61,563 nt of DNA from CALZIK01 sp046756565 (lineage in GTDB: Bacteria > Acidobacteriota > Thermoanaerobaculia > Multivoradales > JAHEKO01), in contig JBHHWO010000006.1 of NCBI GenBank assembly GCA_046756565.1, positions 1-61,563 of the forward strand. The letters run 5' to 3'. A program made the position numbers and the translations under genes. This document shows positions 7,917 through 16,600 of this stretch, one piece after another. The first letter of the stretch is position 1. Every line of letters starts with the position of its first letter. Under the pieces are notes generated by a model that was not told where the DNA came from, ran no database searches, and worked only from the letters and a program-made list of their open reading frames with translations.

Positions 7917-9284
7917 CTACGCGACCCAGACGGTCTTCACGTTGACGAACTCGTAGATCCCCAGGCTCCCGAGCTCGCGGCCGTATCCCGACGCCTTGAC
8001 GCCGCCGAACGGCAGACGCGGGTCGCTACGGACGAAGGCGTTGACGAAACAAGAGCCGGCCTCGAGGCCGCGGGCCGCGATCTCGGTGCCGCGGTCGACG
8101 TCGCGAGTGAAGACCGCGGCGCCGAGCCCGAAGCTGGTGTCGTTGGCCACCCTGATCGCCTCTTCGTCATCGGCGACCGGCAGGATCGCCGCCACCGGCC
8201 CGAACAGCTCGTCGTCGTAGGCGGGCATGCCCGGCTGCACGTCGGTGAGAACCGTCGGTGGGTAGAAGGCGCCGGGGCCGTCGGGCAACTCGCCGCCCAG
8301 AAGACATCGCGCTCCTTTCGCGACGCTTTCACTCACCTGATCGTCAAGCTCGTCGCGCAGGTCGGCGCGCGCCATGGGACCGACCTCCGTGTCTTCGGAC
8401 AACGGGTCACCCAGGGTCTTTTCCTTCATCGCCTCGACGACGCGGTCTTCGAACTCGTCGCGGAGCCCGGCGGTCACGATCCATCGCTTGGCCGCGATAC
8501 AGCTCTGGCCGCCGTTGATCATCCTCCCGGTCACACACGCCTCGACGGCAACGTCGAGGTCGGCGTCCGAAAGTACGACATAGGGGTCACTGCCGCCGAG
8601 CTCGAGCACGGTCTTCTTGAGGCACTCCCCGGCCTTGGCGGCCACCGCCCGGCCCGCCGGCGTGCTACCGGTCAGCGTGACGGCTCGCACCCGATCGTCT
8701 TCGATCAAGCCGGCGACCGCACCGCTTCCGACCAGGAAAGTCTGGAAGGCGGCCTCCGGGAATCCGGCGTCGATGAACGCCTCTTCGATCGCCACCGCGC
8801 ACCCCGGTACGTTGGAGGCATGCTTCAGGAGACCGACGTTTCCGGCCATGAGGTTGGGCGCAGCGAAGCGCAGAACCTGCCAGAACGGGAAGTTCCACGG
8901 CATGACCGCCAGGACCGGCCCCAGTGGCAGGAAGGTGACGAAGCTGCGGCTCGCATCCGTGGCGATGTCGCGAGGCGCGAGCATCGCGGCCGCCTCCTCG
9001 GCATAGTAGTCGCATACCCAGGCGGATTTCTCGGCTTCGGCCCGGCCCTCGCGAACCGGTTTGCCCATCTCGAGAGCCATGAGCTCCGCGTACCGGCCGG
9101 CTCGCCGGCGTAGGACTCCGGCCATCGTCCGCATGAGCTCCGCCCGCTCCGCAATCGGCCGGGCGGCCCACTCTGGAGCGCCTTCGGCGGCCCGTGCCAG
9201 CGCGCTCTCGACCTCCGCGTCACCAAAGGCGGGGAATACAGCGTTCAACTCTCCGGTCGCTGGATTGAATGTCTCGATGGTCAT
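7917..9284 (-). CDS. NAD(P)-dependent aldehyde dehydrogenase, succinate-semialdehyde type
   Basis: Aldehyde dehydrogenase superfamily, 455 aa, close in layout to short bacterial succinate-semialdehyde dehydrogenases of the GabD/Sad group. It starts MTIETFNPATGE. Visible motifs are VMPWNFPFWQVLRFAAPNLM for cofactor and substrate binding, the catalytic Glu in VLELGGSDPYVVL, and the nucleophilic Cys in NGGQSCIAAKRW. The C-terminus has RLPFGGVKASGYGRELG. The GGSDP variant is common in the GabD2/Sad group. The true substrate could be another short aldehyde. It is divergent from the tRNA gene and stands alone. Confidence 0.9.
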   Translation of the reverse strand: MTIETFNPATGELNAVFPAFGDAEVESALARAAEGAPEWAARPIAERAELMRTMAGVLRRRAGRYAELMALEMGKPVREGRAEAEKSAWVCDYYAEEAAAMLAPRDIATDASRSFVTFLPLGPVLAVMPWNFPFWQVLRFAAPNLMAGNVGLLKHASNVPGCAVAIEEAFIDAGFPEAAFQTFLVGSGAVAGLIEDDRVRAVTLTGSTPAGRAVAAKAGECLKKTVLELGGSDPYVVLSDADLDVAVEACVTGRMINGGQSCIAAKRWIVTAGLRDEFEDRVVEAMKEKTLGDPLSEDTEVGPMARADLRDELDDQVSESVAKGARCLLGGELPDGPGAFYPPTVLTDVQPGMPAYDDELFGPVAAILPVADDEEAIRVANDTSFGLGAAVFTRDVDRGTEIAARGLEAGSCFVNAFVRSDPRLPFGGVKASGYGRELGSLGIYEFVNVKTVWVA

Positions 9285-9333
9285 GGCTGGGGTGAGCTTA
9301 TCGAGCTTGAGCCGCTGTGGTCTCGCAAGACGA

Positions 9334-9365
9334 GTCGGGAGGGGACACCAAGGAATGGTCTCCCA
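9334..9365 (-). repeat. REP-like palindromic element, copy 4 (degenerate)
   Basis: Reads GAGTCGGGAGGGGACACC then AAGGAAT then GGTCTCCC. This matches the reverse complement of copy 1 with a damaged second arm. It lies between the divergent aldehyde dehydrogenase and tRNA genes, just upstream of the tRNA promoter. Confidence 0.6.
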
Positions 9366-9367
9366 TC

Positions 9368-9396
9368 TTGACCCCCGGCGGGCGCACAGATATTCT
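9368..9396 (+). promoter_or_regulatory. Promoter of tRNA-Pro
   Basis: -35 TTGACC (9368-9373), exactly 17 bp, -10 TATTCT (9391-9396). This is the best sigma-70 match in the window. The predicted start near 9403 leaves a 5' leader of about 36 nt before the mature tRNA. Confidence 0.7.
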
Positions 9397-9438
9397 CCCC
9401 TTCCCCTTGGTCCGTCAGCGGGCCCATACGACCGCCGT

Positions 9439-9515
<77 letters not shown>

Positions 9516-9643
9516 TTTCCCCGCCTCTCGTGCGGATTTTTGATCGCGCCACGGCGCCCTACCTTACGATAGACTCGGATCGCCTTTCCGGCCAGCGAGC
9601 GGCCAGCCGATGGCCGCCGGATCATCTGTCAGGGAGTTTGCCA

Positions 9644-11440
9644 ATGGCCATCCGAACCCTCGCCGATCTGCTTTTCGTCATCGAGGCTTACGACAAGCCC
9701 GACTGCCTGCTCGAGAAGGTAGCTGGAACGTACCAGCCGATCTCCTCGCGCGAGCTAATCGACCGCGTCCAGCGGGTGGCGTCGGCGCTGGTCGATTGCG
9801 GAGTCAAGAGCGGCGACCGCGTGGCCCTGATGGCCGAGAACGGACCACATTGGCCGACAACGGACTTCGCTACTCTCGGCATCGGCGGGGTCCTGGTTCC
9901 CGTCTACCCCACTCTCACGCCGGAGCAGGCAGCCTACGTGATCAACGACTGCGGCGCCGAGATCGCGATCGTCCAGGGCCGCCAGCGCCTCGACGGCCTG
10001 CTCGAAATCCGCGAGCAGATTCCCGCTCTAAAGCGCCTGGTTCTGATCGGAGAGGACTCGCCGAGCGCGGGAATCAGAACGCTCGACGACCTGATCCGGG
10101 ACTCCGAGCCGATGCCCATGGACGAGCTCAAGACACGAGCCGAGGGCGTCGCGTCGGACGACCTCGCGACCTTCATCTACACCAGCGGAACCACCGGCAA
10201 CCCGAAGGGTGTGATGCTCACCCACGAGAACATCGCGTCCAACGTCGAGGCTTGCCTCGACTGCCTGGGAATCGACGGTCACCAGACGGCCCTCTCCTTT
10301 CTGCCCCTTTCGCATTCTTTCGAGCGCACCATCGATTACATCTACTTTCGTCAGGGGGTATCGATCGCTTACGCCGAGTCGGTCCAGACCGTCGCCCAGA
10401 ACTTCGGCGAGGTGCGGCCCCACGTGTTCGTCTCGGTGCCTCGCGTCTACGAGAAAGTGCTGGCCCGGGTGCGGGAGAACGTTGCCAAGAGCTCGCCGGT
10501 CAAGCAGAAGATCTTCCGCTGGGCAGAGGGCGTCGCCAAGCAGGCTCTGCCCTACCGGTTGACGCGCGCAACGCCACCCGGGCTGCTCGGCCTCAAGCTC
10601 AAGCTCGCGGACAAACTGGTCTTCGGCAAGATCAAGGAACGGCTGGGCGGGCGCTTCGAGATCGCCACCTCCGGGGGCGCTCCATTGGCTCGAGACGTAG
10701 CCGAGTTCTTCTGGGGCGCAGGCATCGAGATCTACGAAGGCTACGGCCTGTCCGAGACCTCGCCGGTGCTCACCGTCAACAAGCCGGGCCGGGTCAAACT
10801 GGGCACGGTCGGCCCAGCTATCCCCGGGGTCACACTCAAGATCGCCGAGGACGGCGAGGTTCTGGCCAAGGGCCCCAACATCATGAAGGGCTACCACAAC
10901 CTGCCCGACAAGACCGCTGAGGCGATCGATCCCGAGGGCTGGTTTCACACCGGAGACATCGGCGAGGTCGACGACGAGGGTTTCCTGCGGATCACGGACC
11001 GCAAGAAGGAAATCATCGTCAACGCCTACGGCAAAAACGTGGCGCCCGCTCCGATCGAGGGGCAGCTCAAGGCGAGCCAGTACATCGAGCAAGCGGTGGT
11101 CATCGGGGACCGACGCAAGTTCCTTTCCGCTCTTCTGGTACCCGACTTTGCCACCCTCGACCTGTGGGCCGCCTCGCAGGGCATTGCCATCGAGGACAGG
11201 GCCGCCTTGCTCGCACACTCCCAGGTGAACGCCATGTTCGAAGCCGAAGTCGAGCGCGCGAACGGAGAGTTGGCCAAATACGAGCAGATCCATGCCTTCG
11301 AACTCTTGTCGCAGGAATTCACCATCGAAACCGGCGAGCTGACACCGACCCAGAAGGTCAAGCGGCGGGTGATCAACCAGAAATACGGCGAGGTCATCGA
11401 ACAGGTCTACCGCGACGCCGAGGCCGAGCACTCGGCCTAG
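9644..11440 (+). CDS. Long-chain fatty acid-CoA ligase
   Basis: ATP-dependent acyl-CoA synthetase that activates fatty acids for beta-oxidation, 598 aa. The start is the ATG at 9644 (MAIRTLADLL) behind CAGGGA. An in-frame ATG at 9530 overlaps the tRNA trailer and is unlikely. The AMP-binding P-loop is IYTSGTTGNPKGVMLTHENI. Later motifs are EGYGLSETSPVL, GWFHTGDIGEVDDEGFLRI and TDRKKEIIVNAYGKN, the last carrying the C-terminal catalytic region. Overall it fits the FadD15-like long form. A possible promoter, TTGATC-19 bp-TACGAT (9540-9570), precedes it. The FadB/FadJ gene follows 38 bp on. Confidence 0.95.
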   Translation: MAIRTLADLLFVIEAYDKPDCLLEKVAGTYQPISSRELIDRVQRVASALVDCGVKSGDRVALMAENGPHWPTTDFATLGIGGVLVPVYPTLTPEQAAYVINDCGAEIAIVQGRQRLDGLLEIREQIPALKRLVLIGEDSPSAGIRTLDDLIRDSEPMPMDELKTRAEGVASDDLATFIYTSGTTGNPKGVMLTHENIASNVEACLDCLGIDGHQTALSFLPLSHSFERTIDYIYFRQGVSIAYAESVQTVAQNFGEVRPHVFVSVPRVYEKVLARVRENVAKSSPVKQKIFRWAEGVAKQALPYRLTRATPPGLLGLKLKLADKLVFGKIKERLGGRFEIATSGGAPLARDVAEFFWGAGIEIYEGYGLSETSPVLTVNKPGRVKLGTVGPAIPGVTLKIAEDGEVLAKGPNIMKGYHNLPDKTAEAIDPEGWFHTGDIGEVDDEGFLRITDRKKEIIVNAYGKNVAPAPIEGQLKASQYIEQAVVIGDRRKFLSALLVPDFATLDLWAASQGIAIEDRAALLAHSQVNAMFEAEVERANGELAKYEQIHAFELLSQEFTIETGELTPTQKVKRRVINQKYGEVIEQVYRDAEAEHSA

Positions 11441-11478
11441 TCGTTCACCTATCGGCTCGAAGCCCCGGAGGAACAGTT

Positions 11479-13611
11479 TTGGCACCGGCATTCCGATTGG
11501 ATGTCGCCGACGATGGTCTGGCGACGGTTGTCTTCGATCAACCCGACAGCAAGGCGAATGTGTTCACCCGCGAGGCCATGGAAGAGCTGTCCGCTTTGGT
11601 GGATGAGCTCTCGAGACGCACTGATATCCGCTGCGCCGTGCTCGCTTCGGCCAAGGATCGCATCTTCATCGCCGGCGCCGACGTCGACGCGATCGCCGGC
11701 GTGAACGATCCGGCGGAGGCCGAGCGGGGGTCGCGCCAAGGCCAGGAGCTCTTCGATCGCTGGCAGGCACTGCCGTTTCCGACCGTCTCCGCTGTGCGCG
11801 GCGCCTGCATGGGAGGTGGCACCGAGATCTCCCTGTCGTGCGACTACATCCTCATCAGCGACCGCGCAGACGTGCGCATCGGCCTGCCCGAGACCAAGTT
11901 GGGGATCGTCCCGGGCTGGGGCGGTTGCACCAAGCTGCCGGCGAAAATCGGCCTCGCCGCGGCCCTCGACATCATCCTGGCGGGAAAGACGGTTCGGCCC
12001 AGGAAGGCCTTCAAGATCGGCCTGGCCGACGCTCTGCTTCCAGACGCCAGCTTCAATCGGGAGGTTCGCCGGTTCGCCGAGCGCGTCATCGCCGGCAAGA
12101 GGCCGAAGCCGCGGAAATCGAACCTCAGGGACAAGCTGCTCGAGGGCAACCCTCTGGGCCGCAAGGTGGTCTTCGACCAGGCACGCAAGCAGGTGCTCAA
12201 GAGCACCAAAGGCCACTACCCGGCGCCTTTGCGGGCTCTGGAGGTGGTAAAGACCGGGCTATCCGACGGACACAAGGCCGGCCTGGCGGCAGAGGCCCGC
12301 GCGATCGGAGAGCTCGCCGTATCGCCGATCGCCAAGAACCTGATCCACCTCTTTCACATGATGGAGGCAGCCAAGAGCGACGGCTTCGTCGAGGGTGGTG
12401 CGCCGGCCGAGATCCGGTCGACAGCGGTTGTGGGTGCCGGCGTCATGGGCGGAGGAATCGCACAGATTCTCGCCGGCAAGCTGGATCTGGCGGTCCGGTT
12501 CAAGGACATCAACCAAGAGTCTCTGGCCAAGGGCATTCGACACGCGGGTGGGCTGTTCTCAAAGCAGGTGAAGCGGCGTTGGATCTCGAAGCCCGAGGCC
12601 GAGCGCAAGCTCGCGCTGATCCGCTCGACCCTCGACTACTCCGGCTTCCAGGAGGTCGACCTGGTGATCGAGGCGATCGTCGAGAAGCTCGGAATCAAGC
12701 AGAAGGTCTTCCAGGAGCTGGCGGGCCATGTGCCGGAGAACTGCATCCTGGCGTCGAACACCTCGTCTCTATCCATTGACCTGATCGGCAAGAAGACGCC
12801 GCATCCGGAGCGTGTCGTCGGGATGCACTTCTTCAACCCCGTCGACAAGATGCCCCTGGTCGAAGTGGTGGTGGGAGAGAAAACCTCGGCCCGAGCGATC
12901 AACACAATCATCCAGGTTTCGCGCAGGCTTGGAAAGACGCCAATCGTCGTCAAGAGCTCTCCGGGATTCCTGGTCAACCGCCTGCTCGCCTTTACCATGG
13001 CCGAGGCCATGTGGCTCCTCGACGAGGGTAATCCGATGGAGGATCTCGACCGCGCGGCCGCAAAATGGGGCATGCCCATGGGCCCATGCGCGCTGACCGA
13101 CGAGGTGGGCATCGACACCGCGGTTCACGTCTCGCACATCATGTCCTCGGCCTACCCCGAGAGGCTCACCTATCCGGGCTGGATGGACAAGATGGTCGAG
13201 GAGGGCCGCCTGGGCGCCAAGACCCAGAAGGGCTTCTACGTGTACGAGAAAGGCCGGCGCACGAAGCCCGACCCGGCGGTCTATTCCCTGCTGGGCATCA
13301 CCAATCGGATTGACGATCCGAATCCGGGCCAGATCTCGGACCGCCTGATGCTTCCGATGGTCAACGAGGCCGCGAGGTGTCTGGAGGAAGAAGTAGTCCG
13401 GTCGGCGGCCGACCTCGATCTCGCAATGATCATGGGCACCGGCTTCCCGCCGTTTCGCGGAGGGCTCTGCCGCTGGGCCGACGCCCAGGGCGTCGAGGCC
13501 TTGGCGAGCGAGATGGAGGCCTGGGCAGGCAAGGTGGGCGACCGCTTTCTCCCGGGCGAGCCGTTTCGGCGGGTTGTGGAGGCCGGCGGGTTCTACGCGA
13601 AGTACGGCTAG
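11479..13611 (+). CDS. Fatty acid oxidation complex alpha subunit (enoyl-CoA hydratase / 3-hydroxyacyl-CoA dehydrogenase)
   Basis: Bifunctional beta-oxidation enzyme, 710 aa. The start is TTG at 11479, supported by GGAGGAA at 11467-11473 with correct spacing; no ATG fits. The N-terminal crotonase domain (about 1-190) has the oxyanion-hole GACMGGGTEISLSCDY and the catalytic-Glu region RIGLPETKLGIVPGWGG. The dehydrogenase domain starts around residue 310 with the Rossmann motif VVGAGVMGGGIAQILAG, then ASNTSSLSI and GMHFFNPVDKMPLVEVV with the catalytic His. The thiolase beta subunit (fadA/fadI) is not adjacent. It is probably co-transcribed with the acyl-CoA ligase. Confidence 0.95.
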   Translation: MAPAFRLDVADDGLATVVFDQPDSKANVFTREAMEELSALVDELSRRTDIRCAVLASAKDRIFIAGADVDAIAGVNDPAEAERGSRQGQELFDRWQALPFPTVSAVRGACMGGGTEISLSCDYILISDRADVRIGLPETKLGIVPGWGGCTKLPAKIGLAAALDIILAGKTVRPRKAFKIGLADALLPDASFNREVRRFAERVIAGKRPKPRKSNLRDKLLEGNPLGRKVVFDQARKQVLKSTKGHYPAPLRALEVVKTGLSDGHKAGLAAEARAIGELAVSPIAKNLIHLFHMMEAAKSDGFVEGGAPAEIRSTAVVGAGVMGGGIAQILAGKLDLAVRFKDINQESLAKGIRHAGGLFSKQVKRRWISKPEAERKLALIRSTLDYSGFQEVDLVIEAIVEKLGIKQKVFQELAGHVPENCILASNTSSLSIDLIGKKTPHPERVVGMHFFNPVDKMPLVEVVVGEKTSARAINTIIQVSRRLGKTPIVVKSSPGFLVNRLLAFTMAEAMWLLDEGNPMEDLDRAAAKWGMPMGPCALTDEVGIDTAVHVSHIMSSAYPERLTYPGWMDKMVEEGRLGAKTQKGFYVYEKGRRTKPDPAVYSLLGITNRIDDPNPGQISDRLMLPMVNEAARCLEEEVVRSAADLDLAMIMGTGFPPFRGGLCRWADAQGVEALASEMEAWAGKVGDRFLPGEPFRRVVEAGGFYAKYG

Positions 13612-13934
13612 CGACTATCTCTCTCCTCCGCGCTTCGGCGGCGATCGGCAGGCCAATCCTCCAGGGGACGGCTCGGGCTACAAGGCCTACGTGAGCACGG
13701 GCCCTCGCCTGCGCTCCGCTTCGCGCACGGCGATACAGGCCTTCGAAGCAGTCTCTCGGGCGCTCGCGGAGAGCCCCCTGCGCGGATTGCCTGCCGTCTC
13801 GCCTTAGCCGGCGCGCTCGTTGGCTTCGATACTGGCTCTTGACCCCACCCGGCGCCCGTCTTCGCGGAGGCGATGGGTTCCAGCCGCCCTGATGCCGTCT
13901 CAAACCCTTGTCGAGGCCTCACCTCGGGCTTTGA
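13612..13934. other. Non-coding region with long imperfect palindromes
   Basis: No gene is credible in these 323 bp. A large inverted repeat (13640-13803) fills the first half. A second palindrome, CGAGGCCTC about 13913-13921 with GAGGCCTCG near 13971-13979, spans the 3' end of the adjacent truncated PQQ reading frame. The segment is unusually rich in GC hairpins such as GCGCTCCGCTTCGCGC. Confidence 0.6.
13640..13803. repeat. Long imperfect inverted repeat (about 164 bp)
   Basis: The left arm (13640-13667: GGCGA-TCGGCAGGCCAATCC-CAGGGG) pairs with the right arm (13774-13803) whose complement reads GGCGAGACGGCAGGCAATCC followed by GCGCAGGGGG. Inside it, AAGGCCT (13682-13688) can pair with AGGCCTT further right. 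It could fold as one long stem in RNA or single-stranded DNA. No family is recognised. Confidence 0.55.
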
Positions 13935-14426
13935 CTAAAGACAAGCGGCGCGGGAGGTGGCTCGAGGCGAGGCCTCGCCATGTCGAACCGAAGGCGAGTT
14001 CGGTGTCGCCGGCACGCCCTGATGAGCGGTTCGTTTCCAGAGGATCGCACCCGTGCTCTTGTCGAGAGCGTAGAGCTCGAATTTATGGACCGTGTCGTCC
14101 TTCACCGAGTCGATGTTGCCGTAGAGCCCCACCTTCAGCTCGGGGTCGGCCGTGCCGCTTATGGCCGTCGTCAAGTAGATCCGATCCCCCCAGACCACGG
14201 GAGACGAGTGGCCGAGCCCCGGGATCGGGGTCTTCCAACGAATCCCGGTCGAGTCATCGAGGCGCCACCGCTCAGGCAGCGACGCCCCATCGGAGACGCC
14301 GCTCGCGTTCGCTCCGCGGAAGCTCGGCCAGTTGGTCTCCGCCCTGGCGGGCCGCGCCAGCGGACCGGCGACGGCCAGCATGATCCCGAGCGCCAGAGGT
14401 GCGGAGCGAAACGGTGTTCTTTGCAT
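13935..14426 (-). pseudogene. Truncated PQQ-type beta-propeller protein (N-terminal fragment)
   Basis: N-terminal 135 or so residues of a secreted PQQ-repeat (BamB-like) beta-propeller protein. A signal peptide (ALGIMLAVAGPLARPARAE) leads into NWPSFRGANASGVSDG, then RWKTPIPGLGHSSPVVWGDR and a blade ending KSTGAILWKRTAHQGVP. Full-length relatives are normally 400 aa or more. Here recognisable sequence stops at about 14010 and the frame continues only briefly through non-coding palindromic DNA to a stop at 13935. The probable start is ATG 14426; in-frame ATGs further upstream exist. It is probably a gene broken by deletion, with no remaining 3' part in the window. Confidence 0.7.
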
Positions 14427-14668
14427 GGTCTGGTCCTTATCCGGAGCGCGGGGAACCGTCATTATGTACGGTCGGCGCGATTCCGGGTTGTCCTGCAACG
14501 GGGACAGGGCACCGAAGAGATTTCTAGAACCAATCGGAGGAGGCGCTCGTCCCTGGAGGCCCGCGATGCCTGCCGAATAGGGCGAAACATGTGCTGCGAG
14601 GGTCGCCGATGGGCTGGCTTGGGATTTGCTAACCTTGAAACGATCGTACAGGTAGGACAGGAGGTTTC

Positions 14669-15823
14669 ATGAAATCCACCAAGCTCATTGCTCTCGGTCT
14701 CACAGTCCTGGCGGCAATCGCGCTTCCGGCCTCGGCCCAGGACATCTCGGGCCGCTTCGAGGGCGAGGTCAGCGTCAACGAGGTGCTGCTCGACGTGGTC
14801 GTCACCGACCAGGGCGGGAACGTGATTCTGGGCCTGGGGCCCACCGACTTCATCGTCGAGGAGGAAGGCGGCCCGGTGGAGGTCACGAGCTCGACCTTCT
14901 ACTCGAATCGAAACTTCGTCGAAGCGGCCGACCTGGCCAATCGCCTCGGTATCAATCCCGAAGACGTGCCGGTGGACCGGTACTTCATCCTGTTCTTCCA
15001 CGATCAGCGTAGGCTCCTGCCGAGCTTGACCGCGAAGTACATGGACGTCACCAGGCGCGTCGAGAAGTGGATCTTCCAGGAACTCCTGCCCAACGACTGG
15101 GTCGCCGTGGTGCGCTACGACGCCAAGCTGATGGTGCACACCGACTTCACCACCGACAACGAGCGCATCAAGAAGGCGGTCCGGGAAGCCGCCCGGGGCA
15201 AGAACCCTCCGGACACCTGGCCTTCGAGGATAGAAGAACAAGCTTCGAAGGGGCCGTCGTTGCTGGCCAGTCTGCCCCAGGGCCGGGAGCTGATGCGCCA
15301 GACCAAGAGAATCTACAGTGCCATGGAAGTGTTGTCGGACGCCGCGGGCGCGGTCGTCGGTCGCAAGAACCTGCTGTTCTTCAGCATGGGTTTCGGCGAG
15401 CTCAACAGCTTCGGGACCTGGCTGCCGGACGAGCGCTACTACGACGACATGATGTACTCGCTCAACGACAACAACCTGGCGGTCTACTCCATCTCGGTAT
15501 TCGAGAGCATGGCGGCGCAGAGCGCGGTCTTCGGCAACCGCGGCGAGCAATCTCTCGGAGCGCTGCAGAATGCCGCCATCGGGACGATGGAGAACGGAAT
15601 GAGCCTGCTCTCGGACGACACCGGCGGACGCTACTTCTTCAACTTCCTCAACTTCGAAACCCCGCTGTCGCAGGTATTGGACGAGAACAACGGCTACTAC
15701 CTGCTGAGCTACCGCTCCAGGACTCCTCTCGGCAGCTCGGGCTACCGCGAGGTCGACGTCAAGGCCAAGAACCCCGACTTCAAGGTCAAAGCTCGCCAGG
15801 GCTACCGGTTCGGAACCGGCTAG
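14669..15823 (+). CDS. VWFA-related secreted protein (acidobacterial type)
   Basis: Secreted protein of 384 aa in the VWFA-related acidobacterial domain group. AGGAGG (14659-14664) precedes the ATG. The signal peptide is MKSTKLIALGLTVLAAIALP, cleaved after ASA. It is followed by VSVNEVLLDVVVTDQGGNVI and GLGPTDFIVEEEGG, the typical pre-VWA strand pattern. The VWA-like core runs from about residue 108 (YFILFFHDQRRLLPS) to 260. The classical MIDAS DxSxS motif is absent, with FFHDQRR in its place, so metal-dependent binding is doubtful. The C-terminus (GYYLLSYRS, YREVDVKAKN) is family-typical. The role is unknown. The stop abuts the stop of the convergent phosphatase with no gap. Confidence 0.85.
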   Translation: MKSTKLIALGLTVLAAIALPASAQDISGRFEGEVSVNEVLLDVVVTDQGGNVILGLGPTDFIVEEEGGPVEVTSSTFYSNRNFVEAADLANRLGINPEDVPVDRYFILFFHDQRRLLPSLTAKYMDVTRRVEKWIFQELLPNDWVAVVRYDAKLMVHTDFTTDNERIKKAVREAARGKNPPDTWPSRIEEQASKGPSLLASLPQGRELMRQTKRIYSAMEVLSDAAGAVVGRKNLLFFSMGFGELNSFGTWLPDERYYDDMMYSLNDNNLAVYSISVFESMAAQSAVFGNRGEQSLGALQNAAIGTMENGMSLLSDDTGGRYFFNFLNFETPLSQVLDENNGYYLLSYRSRTPLGSSGYREVDVKAKNPDFKVKARQGYRFGTG

Positions 15824-16600
15824 CTAGAAAGTCGCGTCGGCGTCACTGAAGCTGATCAGGGCGACGGTGACGTTGTCGGGGCCGCCGCCTTTGTTGGCGG
15901 CGGCAATCAGCGCAGCGCAGCGCGAGTCCAGATCGGCCGACTCGCCCAGATGGCCGAGGATATCGTCGTCGTCCAGAACCGCGGTCAAGCCGTCCGTACA
16001 AAGTAGGAACAGATCCCCGGTCCGGACATCATGAGACGCCAGGTCCACCACCAGCCGCGCTTCGCCTCCCAGGGCCCGGGTCACGACGTTGCGAAACGGG
16101 TGGTTCCGGGCCTCGTTCTCGGATAGCTCACCCGCCGAGACCTGCTGCTCCACCCAGGTGTGGTCGTTGGTCAGCCGCTCGAGCGCGCCGCCGCGCAGCC
16201 GGTAGGCTCGGCTGTCGCCCACGTGGGCGACCGCGGCCGTGGTGCCGGCAAACACCATCGCCACCATGGTCGCTCCCATTCCGGACAGCTCTTCGTTTTC
16301 TTCGACCGCCTCGAACACTGCCTGATTCGCCCGCTCGAGAGCGTTTCGGAGCTCGTCCGCCGGCGGCTGGTCGCGACTCTTCGACGAGCGCGATCGCTGC
16401 GGCAGCGCCTCCAGGCTTTCGCAGACGGAAAGCGTCGCCAGTCGCGAGGCCACCTCGCCGTTACCGTGCCCGCCCATGCCATCCGCAACCAGATACAGGC
16501 CCCACTCCGGCCGCAGGGCGAAGTAGTCCTCATTGGTGGATCGGGACTTGCCGACGTCCGAGCGCGCGCAAGCTGAAGCGACAATCGGCAAGCGGCTCAA
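15824..16600 (-). CDS. PP2C-family serine/threonine protein phosphatase
   Basis: Soluble PP2C/Stp1-type metal-dependent phosphatase, 258 aa. All core motifs are present: VGKSRSTNEDYFAL, VADGMGGHGNGEVASR with the metal-binding Asp-Gly, GATMVAMVFAG, HVGDSRAYRLRGG, LFLLCTDGLTAVL and GGGPDNVTVALISF. In bacteria such enzymes reverse Hanks-type kinases, but no kinase gene is in the window. Its ATG overlaps the stop of the DnaJ-TPR gene by four bases, so it is last in a co-translated group with the J-domain and helical-repeat proteins. Confidence 0.94.
   Translation of the reverse strand: MSRLPIVASACARSDVGKSRSTNEDYFALRPEWGLYLVADGMGGHGNGEVASRLATLSVCESLEALPQRSRSSKSRDQPPADELRNALERANQAVFEAVEENEELSGMGATMVAMVFAGTTAAVAHVGDSRAYRLRGGALERLTNDHTWVEQQVSAGELSENEARNHPFRNVVTRALGGEARLVVDLASHDVRTGDLFLLCTDGLTAVLDDDDILGHLGESADLDSRCAALIAAANKGGGPDNVTVALISFSDADATF

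Noticed and set aside
7695..9113. 472-codon + strand open frame opposite the aldehyde dehydrogenase
   Set aside because: Antisense shadow; the dehydrogenase on the other strand has all catalytic motifs.
10028..11491. 487-codon minus-strand frame opposite the acyl-CoA ligase
   Set aside because: Antisense shadow with no recognisable motif, overlaps a clearly functional gene.
13712..13980. Possible attC-like integron site in the palindromic region
   Set aside because: No RYYYAAC/GTTRRRY core pair and no cassette or integrase genes.
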